From: Roseibium aestuarii
GTDB taxonomy: Bacteria; Pseudomonadota; Alphaproteobacteria; Rhizobiales; Stappiaceae
Reading direction: 5' to 3'
NCBI RefSeq assembly: GCF_008477545.1
Contig: NZ_VORA01000004.1
Coordinates: forward strand, 182,448 to 246,447
DNA: 64,000 nt
Part shown: in pieces, positions 38,201 to 46,021 of the stretch
Position numbering within the stretch: position 1 is the first letter of the stretch
Layout: every line of letters begins with the position of its first letter
The notes under the pieces: model-generated
Told to the model about the DNA's origin: nothing
Seen by the model: only the letters and a program-made list of their open reading frames with translations
Databases searched by the model: none
Program-made: the position numbers and the translations under genes

Positions 38201-39032
38201 AATGGAGAAGGCCGATCTCGCCAACGGCGAGATCGGAATCGTTGTGGGCCAGTTCAAGGGGAGAAGTTGGAAACCGAAAGGGCTCCCCTGGAAGATTGAA
38301 GTCGAATTCTCTTCGCAGCTCGGTTTCAAATTTGGTTTTGGAAGCGGTGATTTCGGCGATGAAGGCGACGCGCCTTTGGAACTCGCTTATGCATTGACTA
38401 TCCATAAGGCCCAGGGCAGCGAATTTGGTACGACTTTCATCGTTATCCCGAATCCCTGCCGGCTTCTGTCACGTGAACTGCTCTACACGGCACTGACGCG
38501 CCAACGTGAAGAGGTCGTCCTCTTTCACCAAGGCGACCTTAGAGCACTCCTGAAGCTGTCTTTATCCGAGCATTCCGAGACCGCCCGTCGGCTGACCAAT
38601 CTGTTTTCCGATCCCAAGCCTGTCGAGTATGTCGGGTCCTTCCTCGAAGAGGGCCTCATTCACCGCACCACCCGCGGCGAGCTGGTGCGCTCAAAATCGG
38701 AGGTGATTATTGCCAATCTACTTCACGGTCTTGGGATCACGTACGCGTACGAACAACCGTTTACCGGGCAGGACGGCAGCGTTCGATATCCTGACTTCAC
38801 GATCGAAGACGCTGAGACTGGTCGGCGTGTCTTTCTGGAGCACCTTGGGCTGCTGTCTGAGCCGGCATATCGACGTCGGTGGCTAGCGAAGCTGGATTGG
38901 TATCGCTCTCAGGGGGTGTTGCCGGAAGAAGAGGGAGAAGGAGACGCAGGAATCCTCGTGACGACCACTGAAGAGAAAGGCATCGACTCCGCGGATATTG
39001 AGCTACGGCTGCGCACGCTGTTAGGGCTATAG
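35211..39032 (+). CDS. RecD-like SF1 helicase with C-terminal PD-(D/E)XK-like nuclease
   Basis: A protein of about 1273 residues. Residues 1-600 are unrecognised. An SF1B/RecD-like motor follows: GPAGTGKTS (about 640-648), VVIDECSML (about 722), GDPRQLPPIGAGRPF, AYALTIHKAQGSEF, and LLYTALTRQREEVVL (about 1090). The last 120 residues resemble a PD-(D/E)XK nuclease: SKSEVIIANLL (Glu about 1164), YPDFTI (Asp about 1195), and VFLEHLG (Glu about 1210), with His where Lys is usual. The start is uncertain: AGGAAGG lies 6 bases before ATG 35211, but homology-like sequence becomes clear only from ATG 35445 (MAPFGYTRRV). It partners the upstream ATPase-helicase. Its stop is 11 bases from the convergent spanin gene. 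Confidence 0.82.
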   Translation: MIAGARRLPTMHVSVRVPWHDSRWAGKICANPRGNTSCLILPRVAETKDDDFETSVAGANWDTEGVRLPACAAERGAFMAPFGYTRRVRHPYSHDPRYKHFQESGFHHAAFSAAAVPFAWMMKNSDDGIPDRAKAYKINFRPEFEPDLEFDKLWVQERQNQLAMLDTFFGAITPEESLIFFYAKRTPLTDDGRRVIVGVGRVLKVDPSVEYIYEKGAPSDAMRCVLWERNLHHSIRPEIKDGFLLPYHDLIDLAAKDPSIDLSSLVLHAPEEHWDAFSMGAEHVTHDQAITVLLACASLLERLEKVVPGNWSAARGWVDTQLNRIWRLRGAFPGLGSALTAFGLTHGTLVAHAIGQELHADGSQEVRDPWPLVEKVLHEPNILTPDLAATIGSTAAKLWDSLKPERRALLKLLARFEITADQASRWFVTEERKRAGITASDAEILANPYLCFEDDRGRIDPISASVVDRGLFPEATVAASVPVPDPSRCSEAIDPRRGRALMINTLDRAATEGHTLLPQSWLVQRVRDLDISPQCAIGADWIDAFDPFLKARLVIAKMADGKPAWQLQKFSQARDIISARVKRRLAGKRHAGEHDWRALIDQQLPPFADAKDPETEELARVEKANALGEIYRSRFSVLIGPAGTGKTSLLTALLSMPSVAAGGVLLLAPTGKARVQMQKRANNAQAYTLAQFLLALGRYDPLTGSYRITDDANRERGFKTVVIDECSMLTEDQLSATLDAIETTAVERLILVGDPRQLPPIGAGRPFVDIVRYLKDNHANANSQAPAGYAELKIVRRQTEHSVAAGELPAARDDIILSRWFGGEAPDPGADEAWDRLASGKSTGIRAVRWEGDTDLQTKLLAEIKVATRAISHRQGFDDEREDAAFEISLGGRPYNEAIYFNLSRSEEDPEGIERRRGGGADAESWQILSPVRAGETGVDGLNRWLQKSFRRQARAWAEPEKYWERKTCKPLGAQGVLYGDKVINVANARRYDVYPKMEKADLANGEIGIVVGQFKGRSWKPKGLPWKIEVEFSSQLGFKFGFGSGDFGDEGDAPLELAYALTIHKAQGSEFGTTFIVIPNPCRLLSRELLYTALTRQREEVVLFHQGDLRALLKLSLSEHSETARRLTNLFSDPKPVEYVGSFLEEGLIHRTTRGELVRSKSEVIIANLLHGLGITYAYEQPFTGQDGSVRYPDFTIEDAETGRRVFLEHLGLLSEPAYRRRWLAKLDWYRSQGVLPEEEGEGDAGILVTTTEEKGIDSADIELRLRTLLGL

Positions 39033-39043
39033 AGGGTTATGCG

Positions 39044-39295
39044 TTAGCGGCACGACAGAGCTTGCTCCCGCATCACGCCGTAGTCCGCCAGCATCTCCGC
39101 GATGGCGGACCCCTTCGGCAACAGAACCAGCTCGTCGGCCGCCCGCGTTTGAAACTCCCGGCCATACTCGACCACAGGCGGGCACGTCGCGAGCCTGTCG
39201 TACTCAGAACGAACCGTCGCGCAGCCGCTGAGCAAGCTCGTTACGATCGCGAGGGCGGCGAGCCGCTGCTTCCAGCATCTGGCGTTGCACGTCAT
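39044..39295 (-). CDS. o-spanin-like lipoprotein (Rz1 analogue)
   Basis: An 83-residue lipoprotein with a signal ending in LLSGC, then a short periplasmic region (TVRSEYDRLATCPPVVEYG). It overlaps the i-spanin gene by 92 bases in another frame, the nested arrangement of Rz/Rz1 genes that breach the outer membrane at lysis. The ATG at 39295 is chosen; a TTG seven codons earlier is possible. Its stop lies 11 bases from the end of the convergent helicase gene. Confidence 0.75.
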   Translation of the reverse strand: MTCNARCWKQRLAALAIVTSLLSGCATVRSEYDRLATCPPVVEYGREFQTRAADELVLLPKGSAIAEMLADYGVMREQALSCR

Positions 39296-39461
39296 TGGCC
39301 TTCTCCGTGGTTTCAAGGCGCTCGGCCAGGCGTCCCGCTCGCTCCCCGGAGCGGCGCAGGGCCAGCAGGAACAGCAGGATCGCGAGGGCGGTGACGCCGT
39401 AGCGAAGCGTCGCGCGCGCCCATGCCGAACCGGCGAGCGTGGTGAGGAGCCCGGAGATCAC
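39204..39461 (-). CDS. i-spanin-like protein (Rz analogue)
   Basis: An 85-residue protein starting with GTG in a GTGA overlap with the endolysin stop. One N-terminal membrane helix (VTALAILLFLLAL) is followed by a charged coiled-coil stretch (RSGERAGRLAERLETTEK). This is the topology of phage inner-membrane spanins. The lipoprotein partner overlaps its 3' end. The role in outer-membrane disruption is inferred from position and shape. Confidence 0.75.
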   Translation of the reverse strand: MISGLLTTLAGSAWARATLRYGVTALAILLFLLALRRSGERAGRLAERLETTEKANDVQRQMLEAAARRPRDRNELAQRLRDGSF

Positions 39462-40132
39462 CGCCGCCCCCGCTTCCAGTCATCGAGCCGAGCGTAGATC
39501 GTGACCGCGATCCCGCCGAGTGCCACGGCGATGAGCATCCAGCGCAGCGTGTCGAGATACGGCACCAGCGGCAGGATTGCGGATTGGGTCTCAGCGAGGA
39601 CGCTCTGCGCGATTTCCACCCCGGCCGCGCCGACTGTCGCGACACCCGCCGCCCCGCCGCCCTTCATGGTGCGGCTTTCGGCCAGCACCTCGCGCGCGGG
39701 CGGCGTCTCCGCTGCGAATGCGGTCTCCCGGACCGGGAACCGCTCGCCCCACTGACGCGCGGGGCCGAGGTCGACATGGATGAAGCCCGACCGCGGGTAG
39801 AAGCCGAACCCGAGGAACCCAACCTCGCGCGCAGCCGCCTCGAACGCCACCGGGTCGTGGTTCGCCATGGCGATGTCGAAGGCGGCGCCCTCCATGTGCT
39901 TCGACCGGGTCGCGCCGCCGACGGCACGGTTGTGCTCGGGGCTGCGATAGGCCGAGCGGACGACCAGCGGCTTGCCCAATCGGTCGCGCAGCGATTGAAG
40001 CTTGTCGAGCGCCGCTTCGTTGATGAGCAGCTTGCCGGTGCCGCGGCAGGCGATCTCGGCCGGGCTGAAATTAGGCCAGCGCCAGCCGCTCTCCGGCACG
40101 TCGCGCCAATGGCTGTGGAAGGTCGTCGTCAT
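39458..40132 (-). CDS. M15-family peptidase endolysin with C-terminal membrane helix
   Basis: A 224-residue protein. The N-terminal domain is a D-Ala-D-Ala carboxypeptidase-like M15 peptidase with zinc-site motifs SKHMEGAAFDI (His, Asp) and FIHVDLGP (His). It should cut peptidoglycan cross-bridges at lysis. The C-terminal 40 residues contain a membrane helix (LRWMLIAVALGGIAVTIYA) and a basic tail, unusual for a soluble endolysin. GGAGG precedes the ATG at 40132. It overlaps the i-spanin by 4 bases. Confidence 0.85.
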   Translation of the reverse strand: MTTTFHSHWRDVPESGWRWPNFSPAEIACRGTGKLLINEAALDKLQSLRDRLGKPLVVRSAYRSPEHNRAVGGATRSKHMEGAAFDIAMANHDPVAFEAAAREVGFLGFGFYPRSGFIHVDLGPARQWGERFPVRETAFAAETPPAREVLAESRTMKGGGAAGVATVGAAGVEIAQSVLAETQSAILPLVPYLDTLRWMLIAVALGGIAVTIYARLDDWKRGRR

Positions 40133-40148
40133 GGGGTCCTCCGAAACG

Positions 40149-40171
40149 AAAAAACCCGCCACGAGGGCGGG
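40149..40171 (-). terminator. intrinsic terminator upstream of endolysin
   Basis: On the minus strand, CCCGCC and GGCGGG form a 6-bp stem with a 5-base loop, followed by TTTTTT. It lies between the DUF6127-like gene and the endolysin ribosome site, so it could limit read-through from structural genes into lysis genes. Confidence 0.75.
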
Positions 40172-40205
40172 TGCGGTTGGGCTGATGAAAGGGAATGGTG
40201 AGCGG

Positions 40206-40493
40206 CTACGGACCGCCGCCGAAGATCTTCAGCTTGATGGCGATGCCCGCGAGCAGCGCCAGCATGACTCCGGTGGTGATCATGCGAACGGCCGTCTGCA
40301 TCGCGGTGCGGCGCACCAGGCGGATGCAGTCGACCAGGGAGCGCAGATCGCGGATGTCGAGCGCGGCCTCGTCGCCGTCGAGGCCGACATCGGCGAGCGC
40401 ACGCTTCGCGCCTTCCTCCGCCGCCCGGGTCAGGATCGCCTCGAAATCGGCGTCGGGCATGCGCACGAAGCCCTCGGATCGGGGTGGTGTCAT
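40206..40493 (-). CDS. DUF6127-like small membrane protein, holin candidate
   Basis: A 95-residue protein with an acidic helical N-terminus (FEAILTRAAEEGAKRALADV) and one C-terminal membrane helix (MITTGVMLALLAGIAIKLKI). It resembles the DUF6127 family found next to lysis and fibre genes of alphaproteobacterial phages. AGGAGG precedes the ATG. Its position between fibre and endolysin makes it a holin or pinholin candidate, which is an inference. Confidence 0.7.
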   Translation of the reverse strand: MTPPRSEGFVRMPDADFEAILTRAAEEGAKRALADVGLDGDEAALDIRDLRSLVDCIRLVRRTAMQTAVRMITTGVMLALLAGIAIKLKIFGGGP

Positions 40494-40512
40494 CGGATCC
40501 TCCTTCCGCCGC

Positions 40513-41589
40513 TCAGCCGATCTTGCAGCCCCAGAAAGACGTGTGATCGGCGGCGAAGTAGCCGTCCGCGACCCGGAAGTACCCCTGCAGCTCGACGGTA
40601 TCGCCAGCGGTCAGCGAGACCACGGTCTGCAGCCAGATGGCAGTGGCGAGCGAGACATGGGTGGCAGAGATTTCGCCGAGGGAGCCGCGGATTTCGGTCG
40701 TGCCATTCAGCACCAGCCGCCCGCGCATGCGGGCCGTGGTGCTGGCGTTGACCTTGTACATGAGCGTCGCGCCAAAGAGGTAGGTGCCGTCGACTGGCGC
40801 CACGAAGCGGTTGTTCGTGGCGTCGAACGCCCCCTGATCGTTGTAGTCGGTATTGTTGAGGCCGATCTTCGTCCAGGTCCCGATGCCGACGTAATTGTCG
40901 TAGTTCGTGTACGCCTTGAAGCGCGGCAGCCGGGGCTGGTCGACGATGCCGTTGGCGTTGTCGACGCTGAGTCCGTCGAAGAAGGTGCTGCCATCGGCCG
41001 AGACCGCCAGCCGGAAGCGGTCGGAGCCGAATAGCCCCACCAGCGCCTTGGTCACGAAGCCGGTCTGCAGCGTGAGGCCGAGATCGTCGCCTGCGGCCTC
41101 CTTGTTCATGGTGTAGAACAGATCGCCGGTGCCACCCTCGGCCGCGGTCTTCGCCGTCCAGAGCGCGGCATTCAGCTTGGCCGAGAACGGGTTCGAGGCG
41201 TCGGCCGTGGTGCCGATCCCGAGCAGCGCGAGGTTCTGCAGCACGTCCGGTGTGGTCCCGACCCAACCCGCGCCGTCGTAGACCAGCAGCAGTCCGTCGT
41301 CCTCGACCCACGCCCGCCAGCCGGTGCGCGGCGGCAGGCGCAGCCAGGCCCCGTCGGTCCAGAGCGCGACGTTCAGGTCCCACCCCGCCCAGTCGCCCGT
41401 CGCGCCCGAGCCAACGATGTAACGGTCGCCATCTGCGGGGGACCCCGGCGGCGCGGTCAGGTTCCGGTCGAGGACGGAAAGCTGCACGAGCCCGTCGAGG
41501 ATCCGCAGCGCCTCGTTGTGGGTGACGTGCTTCTGGGCCTGCGCCGCGAGGATGTAGGGCAGCAGGAGATGGGTGGTGGCGTCGGACAT
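40513..41589 (-). CDS. DUF2793 tail fibre protein with C1q-like C-terminus
   Basis: A 358-residue protein. The N-terminal 110 residues match DUF2793 (LLLPYILAAQAQKHVTHNEA, then LPPRTGWRAWVEDDG). A middle linker leads to a C-terminal jelly-roll-like region (NRFVAPVDGTYLFGATLMYK, later HTSFWGCKIG) resembling C1q-type domains seen at fibre tips. It lies directly downstream of the GTA-like gp15 gene and is the probable host-recognition fibre. Confidence 0.8.
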   Translation of the reverse strand: MSDATTHLLLPYILAAQAQKHVTHNEALRILDGLVQLSVLDRNLTAPPGSPADGDRYIVGSGATGDWAGWDLNVALWTDGAWLRLPPRTGWRAWVEDDGLLLVYDGAGWVGTTPDVLQNLALLGIGTTADASNPFSAKLNAALWTAKTAAEGGTGDLFYTMNKEAAGDDLGLTLQTGFVTKALVGLFGSDRFRLAVSADGSTFFDGLSVDNANGIVDQPRLPRFKAYTNYDNYVGIGTWTKIGLNNTDYNDQGAFDATNNRFVAPVDGTYLFGATLMYKVNASTTARMRGRLVLNGTTEIRGSLGEISATHVSLATAIWLQTVVSLTAGDTVELQGYFRVADGYFAADHTSFWGCKIG

Positions 41590-41599
41590 GGGAAAGCCT

Positions 41600-44500
41600 T
41601 CAGAACGTGAGCGTGGCGGTCTTGGGCGCGCCCCGCCCGACGAGGGCGGAGAGCTGGAAGATGCGGATACCGAGCGTGTCGCCAGGGCCGAGCGGTGCGC
41701 CCCAGTCAGCGGTCTGCTGGGCGGCGGTGTACACGGCGCTGGTGGTGGCCGTGCTCAGCACCCGCTTCACAGCAAGGCCGTCGAGGATCTCCACCTCGTA
41801 GGCTTCGAGCTCCTCGGCCAGCGGCACCTCGAGCCCGCCCCAGCTGTCGGCCGCGAGTGCCCGGGACCGGCGCGTCCAGCGGATGGCCAGGTCCCCGACA
41901 GTGCGCGGCGTGCGCCATGGCTGCTCGACATGGGCACCGGAGAACGGCCGCAGCCCGACGCCATCTGGGGTGAAGGACTGCGCGACATAGGTCTCGTCGC
42001 TGACCGGACGGCTCGCCGGGCCGACTCGCCAGTTCCACGGGATGCCGAGATCGGCCTCGGCGATGGGCAGCGAGGCGAGGCTGTCGTCGAGCACCACTAC
42101 CCGAGCGCCGACGGGCGCGGGATTGCCCATGGCGCCTTCCGTGCCGCGCTGGCCGCGCAACAGCCGGGTCAGGCGATACCGGCCGGGCGCGAGCAGCTCG
42201 GCCGCGCCCGCCTGGACGATCTCCCAGACGCCGGGCGCGCTCTCTATGGCAAGCGCGTTCGCTCCGCTCAAGAGGGTCAGGTCCGTGACGCTCTCCAGCG
42301 TGCCGGTCAGCAGATCGACCACCAGCGCATTGCCGAGGTCGAAGCGCGACGTGGGGCCCGCGTAGAAGTCCGAGACCAGAGCTCCGAGCCGGGCGCGACT
42401 GCCGAACGTGGTCAACATCTCGAAGCCATCGGTCGAGGGACTGCGGAACACCGCCATCTCGCCCGGCCAGGGAACCGCGTGCGCAGCGACCAGCGGCCGA
42501 TGCGCGGGCTGGTCCTCGGTCAGCTGCGGCAGGTCCATCAGCACCGCATCGGGCGCGCCGAACACTACCGCCCGCCTCAGCGACGCCGCGCGGGGATCGC
42601 CGGGTGGCAGATCGTGGGTCGCCCGGTCCTGGCGGACCGCCTCGATGCCGCGCGCCTCGGCGTCGGCGATGGAGACGAGCCGCAGATCGATCAGCCGCCC
42701 ATCGTGCTGGAGCCGGATCGCGTCAGCCGGATCCAGCGCGAGGCGCGATGGCGGCAGTCGGAACGCCGCCGTCTCACGCCCAACCCACGCCTCCATCAGC
42801 GCGCGGCGGCAGCGCCGCTCGGCTTCCTCGGGCGGGACCGCCATGGGGAACGACTCGGACGCGATCCGGGTCGTGTCCACGGTGATCCGTCGCGCCTCGA
42901 CGAGGGCCGCGTCGTAATCTTCGTCGGCACGGGCGACCTGCCATTTCAGCGCCTGCGGCAGTTCGGTTTCCTGGCCGCGCGTCAGCTCCAGCACGTCGCC
43001 CTCGCGGGCGGCGACCAGATCGTCGGGTGCGAGGGTGGCGACGGAGGCTCGCCCACGCATGACGAAGCGGATCACGCCCTCGGTCTCGACGGCATCGAAG
43101 CCGAAATGCCGCGACAGCGTGGTGATCGATGCCCGCGGGCTCTCGAGTGCGGTGATGGCGTAGCCTTCGACCGCGCCCCAGAGGCCGGTGACGTCGATGC
43201 GGTCCTCGGGCAGCCCGGCGCGCAGGCAGAGGTGGCGGACGAGCGCGGCCAACGACACCGCGCCGAGCCGCCCCGTCAGCCAGTGGCCGAGCCGCCAGTT
43301 CGCGCCGTCCGTCCAGACGTCGGTCAGCGCCGGAAAGAACGGATAGGGCCGTGCGTCCAAAGTCCAGGCGGCGCATTCGGGCACATGCACCATCCGCCCA
43401 CCGTAGACCGAGGACACCGGGTTGTTCGCAGCCTCACCCCACCAGAGATACGTCGCCTCGAGATAGGCGCGCTGGATGGCGTCGTCCCGCCAGCCCCGCG
43501 AGAAATGCGGCGTAAAGCTCTCCGACGACTTCGGGTCGAAGAAGACGTTGGGCTGGTTCGTCCCCCGATCGATGGCGGGACAGCCGAGCTCAGTGAACCA
43601 GATCGGCTTCGACTCCGGCGCCCATGCCGTCGGCGTCCCGCTTTCCACTCCGCCCGGACGGTCGTAATGCGCGTTCGACCACCAGGCCCGCAGATCCTTG
43701 TAGCGGAAGACCCACGGCTTGCTCGCCGCACCATCGGTGATCGGGGTGCGTACCTGCGCGGAGCGATCCGCCGCGCTGGCGTAGAACCAGTCGAAGCCTT
43801 CCCCGCCCGCAATGTTCCCCTGCAGGTAGGCGCGGTCGTAGATCGCGGGCCAGCCCTCGGCCGCGTCCGCATGTTCGAACCCGTCGCGCCAATCCGACAG
43901 CGGCATGTAGTTGTCGATGCCGACGAAATCGATCTCCGGATCGGCCCAGAGCGGATCGAGGTGGAAGAATACGTCGCCCGATCCGTCGCCTGGCTGGTGC
44001 CCGAAATACTCGCTCCAGTCCGCCGCGTAGCCGATCCTCGTCCCGGACCCGAGGATGGACCGCACATCAGCGAGCAGATCCCGATAGGCCTGCACGGCGG
44101 GATAGCTGTTGGCGCCCGAGCGGATCGTGGTCAGCCCCGGCATCTCGGTACCGATGAGGAACGCATCGACCCCGCCCGCTGCGGCACAGAGATGGGCGTA
44201 GTGCAGCACCATGCGGCGCAGGCCCCAGTCGCCGGGCGTGCCGGTCCAGCTGACGCTCTCGCCCGAGACGCTGAAGCTCGCGGGCGTGGCCGCGCCGAAC
44301 AGCGCCGCGACCTGGCTTGCGGCCGTTGCGGTCTTGTCCACGGACCCCGCGAAACCCGCAGCGGGAGAACAGGTGATCCGGCCGCGCCAGGGGAACGCGG
44401 GCTGACCGATCTCGGCGGCGTTGTCGGAATACGGGTTCGGCAGGCTGTTGCCGGGAGGGACGTCCATCAGGATGAACGGGTAGAAAGTGACGCGCAGCCC

Positions 44501-45565
44501 GCGGGCCTTCATCTCCCGGATCGCCTGCACCACCGCGAAGTCGGACGGGGTGCCGCCATAGACCGGGCGATCCTGGTCATCGCGGCTGACGAGGAAGGCG
44601 TTGGCGCGGCTCACGCCGTTCACCGACCAGCTGGCGGGCGTGGTCGACTTGGCGGACACCTCGACGCCCGGCCGGACCTTGCAGGAGCCCGCGCGCAGAT
44701 CGTCGCCGAACCATGCCACGACGAGGCTGACGCTCTCGACCGCCGGGGCCATGGCCTGCAGCCGGTCCAGCGCCTCCACCATGTCGGTGGAGTCGGCCAG
44801 CGCGTTCAGGTTCTCGGGCACCGTCGCGCCGCCATCGGTCTTGCGGATCGCCTGCGTCGCATAGGTGAACTCGCCCGAGGCGGGGATCATGGTGACGGCG
44901 CGGGTCAGCCCCTCGGCGGTGTCGGGATCGGCGAGCGGGCGGAACACCTCGAAGGAGAGCTGTGGCAGGCGGTTGCCGTAGGTCGAGAGCGCCAGCTCCT
45001 CGAAGACGACATACGCGGTGCCGCGATAGGCAGGCGTGCTGGCCGCACCCATCTTCGCCGCGATGAACGGGTCCGCCGTCTGCGCCTCGTCGCCCGGATA
45101 CCAGCGCCAGGTGACGCCGGAGAGGTCCATCGGCTTGCCGTCAGCCCAGATGCGGCCGATGCCGGTGATCGGTCCCTCGCAGAGCGCCACGGCGAAGCTG
45201 GCGTAGTACAGATACTCGGTCGTCTTGACCTTGCCGCCCCCGCCGCCCTTGCCGCCGCCCTGCGTGGTGGTCTTCGTCTCCTCGCGGAAATCCGTCGCCC
45301 AGATGATGTTGCCGCCCATGCGCATCCGGCCGTAGAGCCGGGGGATGACTGCGCCTTCGGTGGCCGAGGTGATGCGCAGCGTGTCGAGCCTCGCGCCCTC
45401 GATGCGCTGGGTGGGCGCCAGCGACGAGATGATCCAGCTGTCGACCACCGAGCCGATGCTGGAGCCGATGAAGCCGCCGATCGTTGCGGCACTGACGCCG
45501 AGGATTGCGCCGCCGATGCTGCCGCCAATGGCGGCGCCAGCGGCGCCGAGAACGAGGGTGGCCAT
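41600..45565 (-). CDS. GTA gp15-like baseplate multidomain protein
   Basis: A 1321-residue protein of the gene-transfer-agent gp15 type. It starts with a Gly/Ala-rich hydrophobic segment (AIGGSIGGAILGVSAATIGG). A GTA TIM-barrel (glycoside-hydrolase-like) domain occupies about residues 400-730 (LIGTEMPGLTTIRSG; GIDNYMPLSDW; WFTELGCPAIDRG). C-terminal tail-tip domains follow. It should form the baseplate hub and may bind or cleave cell-surface glycan. It follows the NlpC/P60 gene by 9 bases. Confidence 0.9.
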   Translation of the reverse strand: MATLVLGAAGAAIGGSIGGAILGVSAATIGGFIGSSIGSVVDSWIISSLAPTQRIEGARLDTLRITSATEGAVIPRLYGRMRMGGNIIWATDFREETKTTTQGGGKGGGGGKVKTTEYLYYASFAVALCEGPITGIGRIWADGKPMDLSGVTWRWYPGDEAQTADPFIAAKMGAASTPAYRGTAYVVFEELALSTYGNRLPQLSFEVFRPLADPDTAEGLTRAVTMIPASGEFTYATQAIRKTDGGATVPENLNALADSTDMVEALDRLQAMAPAVESVSLVVAWFGDDLRAGSCKVRPGVEVSAKSTTPASWSVNGVSRANAFLVSRDDQDRPVYGGTPSDFAVVQAIREMKARGLRVTFYPFILMDVPPGNSLPNPYSDNAAEIGQPAFPWRGRITCSPAAGFAGSVDKTATAASQVAALFGAATPASFSVSGESVSWTGTPGDWGLRRMVLHYAHLCAAAGGVDAFLIGTEMPGLTTIRSGANSYPAVQAYRDLLADVRSILGSGTRIGYAADWSEYFGHQPGDGSGDVFFHLDPLWADPEIDFVGIDNYMPLSDWRDGFEHADAAEGWPAIYDRAYLQGNIAGGEGFDWFYASAADRSAQVRTPITDGAASKPWVFRYKDLRAWWSNAHYDRPGGVESGTPTAWAPESKPIWFTELGCPAIDRGTNQPNVFFDPKSSESFTPHFSRGWRDDAIQRAYLEATYLWWGEAANNPVSSVYGGRMVHVPECAAWTLDARPYPFFPALTDVWTDGANWRLGHWLTGRLGAVSLAALVRHLCLRAGLPEDRIDVTGLWGAVEGYAITALESPRASITTLSRHFGFDAVETEGVIRFVMRGRASVATLAPDDLVAAREGDVLELTRGQETELPQALKWQVARADEDYDAALVEARRITVDTTRIASESFPMAVPPEEAERRCRRALMEAWVGRETAAFRLPPSRLALDPADAIRLQHDGRLIDLRLVSIADAEARGIEAVRQDRATHDLPPGDPRAASLRRAVVFGAPDAVLMDLPQLTEDQPAHRPLVAAHAVPWPGEMAVFRSPSTDGFEMLTTFGSRARLGALVSDFYAGPTSRFDLGNALVVDLLTGTLESVTDLTLLSGANALAIESAPGVWEIVQAGAAELLAPGRYRLTRLLRGQRGTEGAMGNPAPVGARVVVLDDSLASLPIAEADLGIPWNWRVGPASRPVSDETYVAQSFTPDGVGLRPFSGAHVEQPWRTPRTVGDLAIRWTRRSRALAADSWGGLEVPLAEELEAYEVEILDGLAVKRVLSTATTSAVYTAAQQTADWGAPLGPGDTLGIRIFQLSALVGRGAPKTATLTF

Positions 45566-45574
45566 GGTCGGAAC

Positions 45575-46021
45575 TCAGCGTTGCGGGAAAAGGAAGGCGA
45601 AGGCGATGCGCCGCCGCCAGGATTGCGTGAGCGGTTCCTCGATCACGCCGAGCCGCTCGTAGGCGTGGAGGAAGCTGTCGGGGCCGGTCAGGATCCCGAC
45701 ATGCTTGGCGATGGCGCGGGGCTTCATGCGGAAGAGCACCAGCGCGCCAGGACTGGCCTCGGCAGGCGACACCTCGATCATCATGCGCCGCGCGCCCTCG
45801 GCCAGCACCTCGCGCGGCCCGGTCTCGCCCCAGTCGCGGCTGTAGGGCGGGATCGGGAACGGCTCGAGGCCGACGATCTCGCGCCAGATGCCCCGCGCGA
45901 GCCCGAGGCAGTCGCAGCCGACGCCGCGCAAGCTGGCCTGGTCGTGGTACGGCGTGCCGAGCCAGGACCGCGCGATGGCGATGACGCGGGCGGGATCGGC
46001 CGATGCGAGGGGTTGCGTCAC
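45575..46021 (-). CDS. NlpC/P60 tail peptidase (GTA gp14-like)
   Basis: A 148-residue cell-wall peptidase of the NlpC/P60 fold. The catalytic Cys is in GVGCDCLGLARGIW, the His in AKHVGILTG. It starts with GTG in a GTGA overlap with the preceding gene, supported by GGGAGG upstream; the long upstream frame is not used. Tail-borne NlpC/P60 proteins open peptidoglycan during genome injection. Confidence 0.88.
   Translation of the reverse strand: MTQPLASADPARVIAIARSWLGTPYHDQASLRGVGCDCLGLARGIWREIVGLEPFPIPPYSRDWGETGPREVLAEGARRMMIEVSPAEASPGALVLFRMKPRAIAKHVGILTGPDSFLHAYERLGVIEEPLTQSWRRRIAFAFLFPQR

Noticed and set aside
30469..39032. Assignment to DISARM, Hachiman, Zorya or Druantia
   Set aside because: Signature partners of those systems (DUF1998 and PLD proteins, DUF1837, ZorAB, DruABCD-like) are missing from the operon; only helicase motifs are shared.
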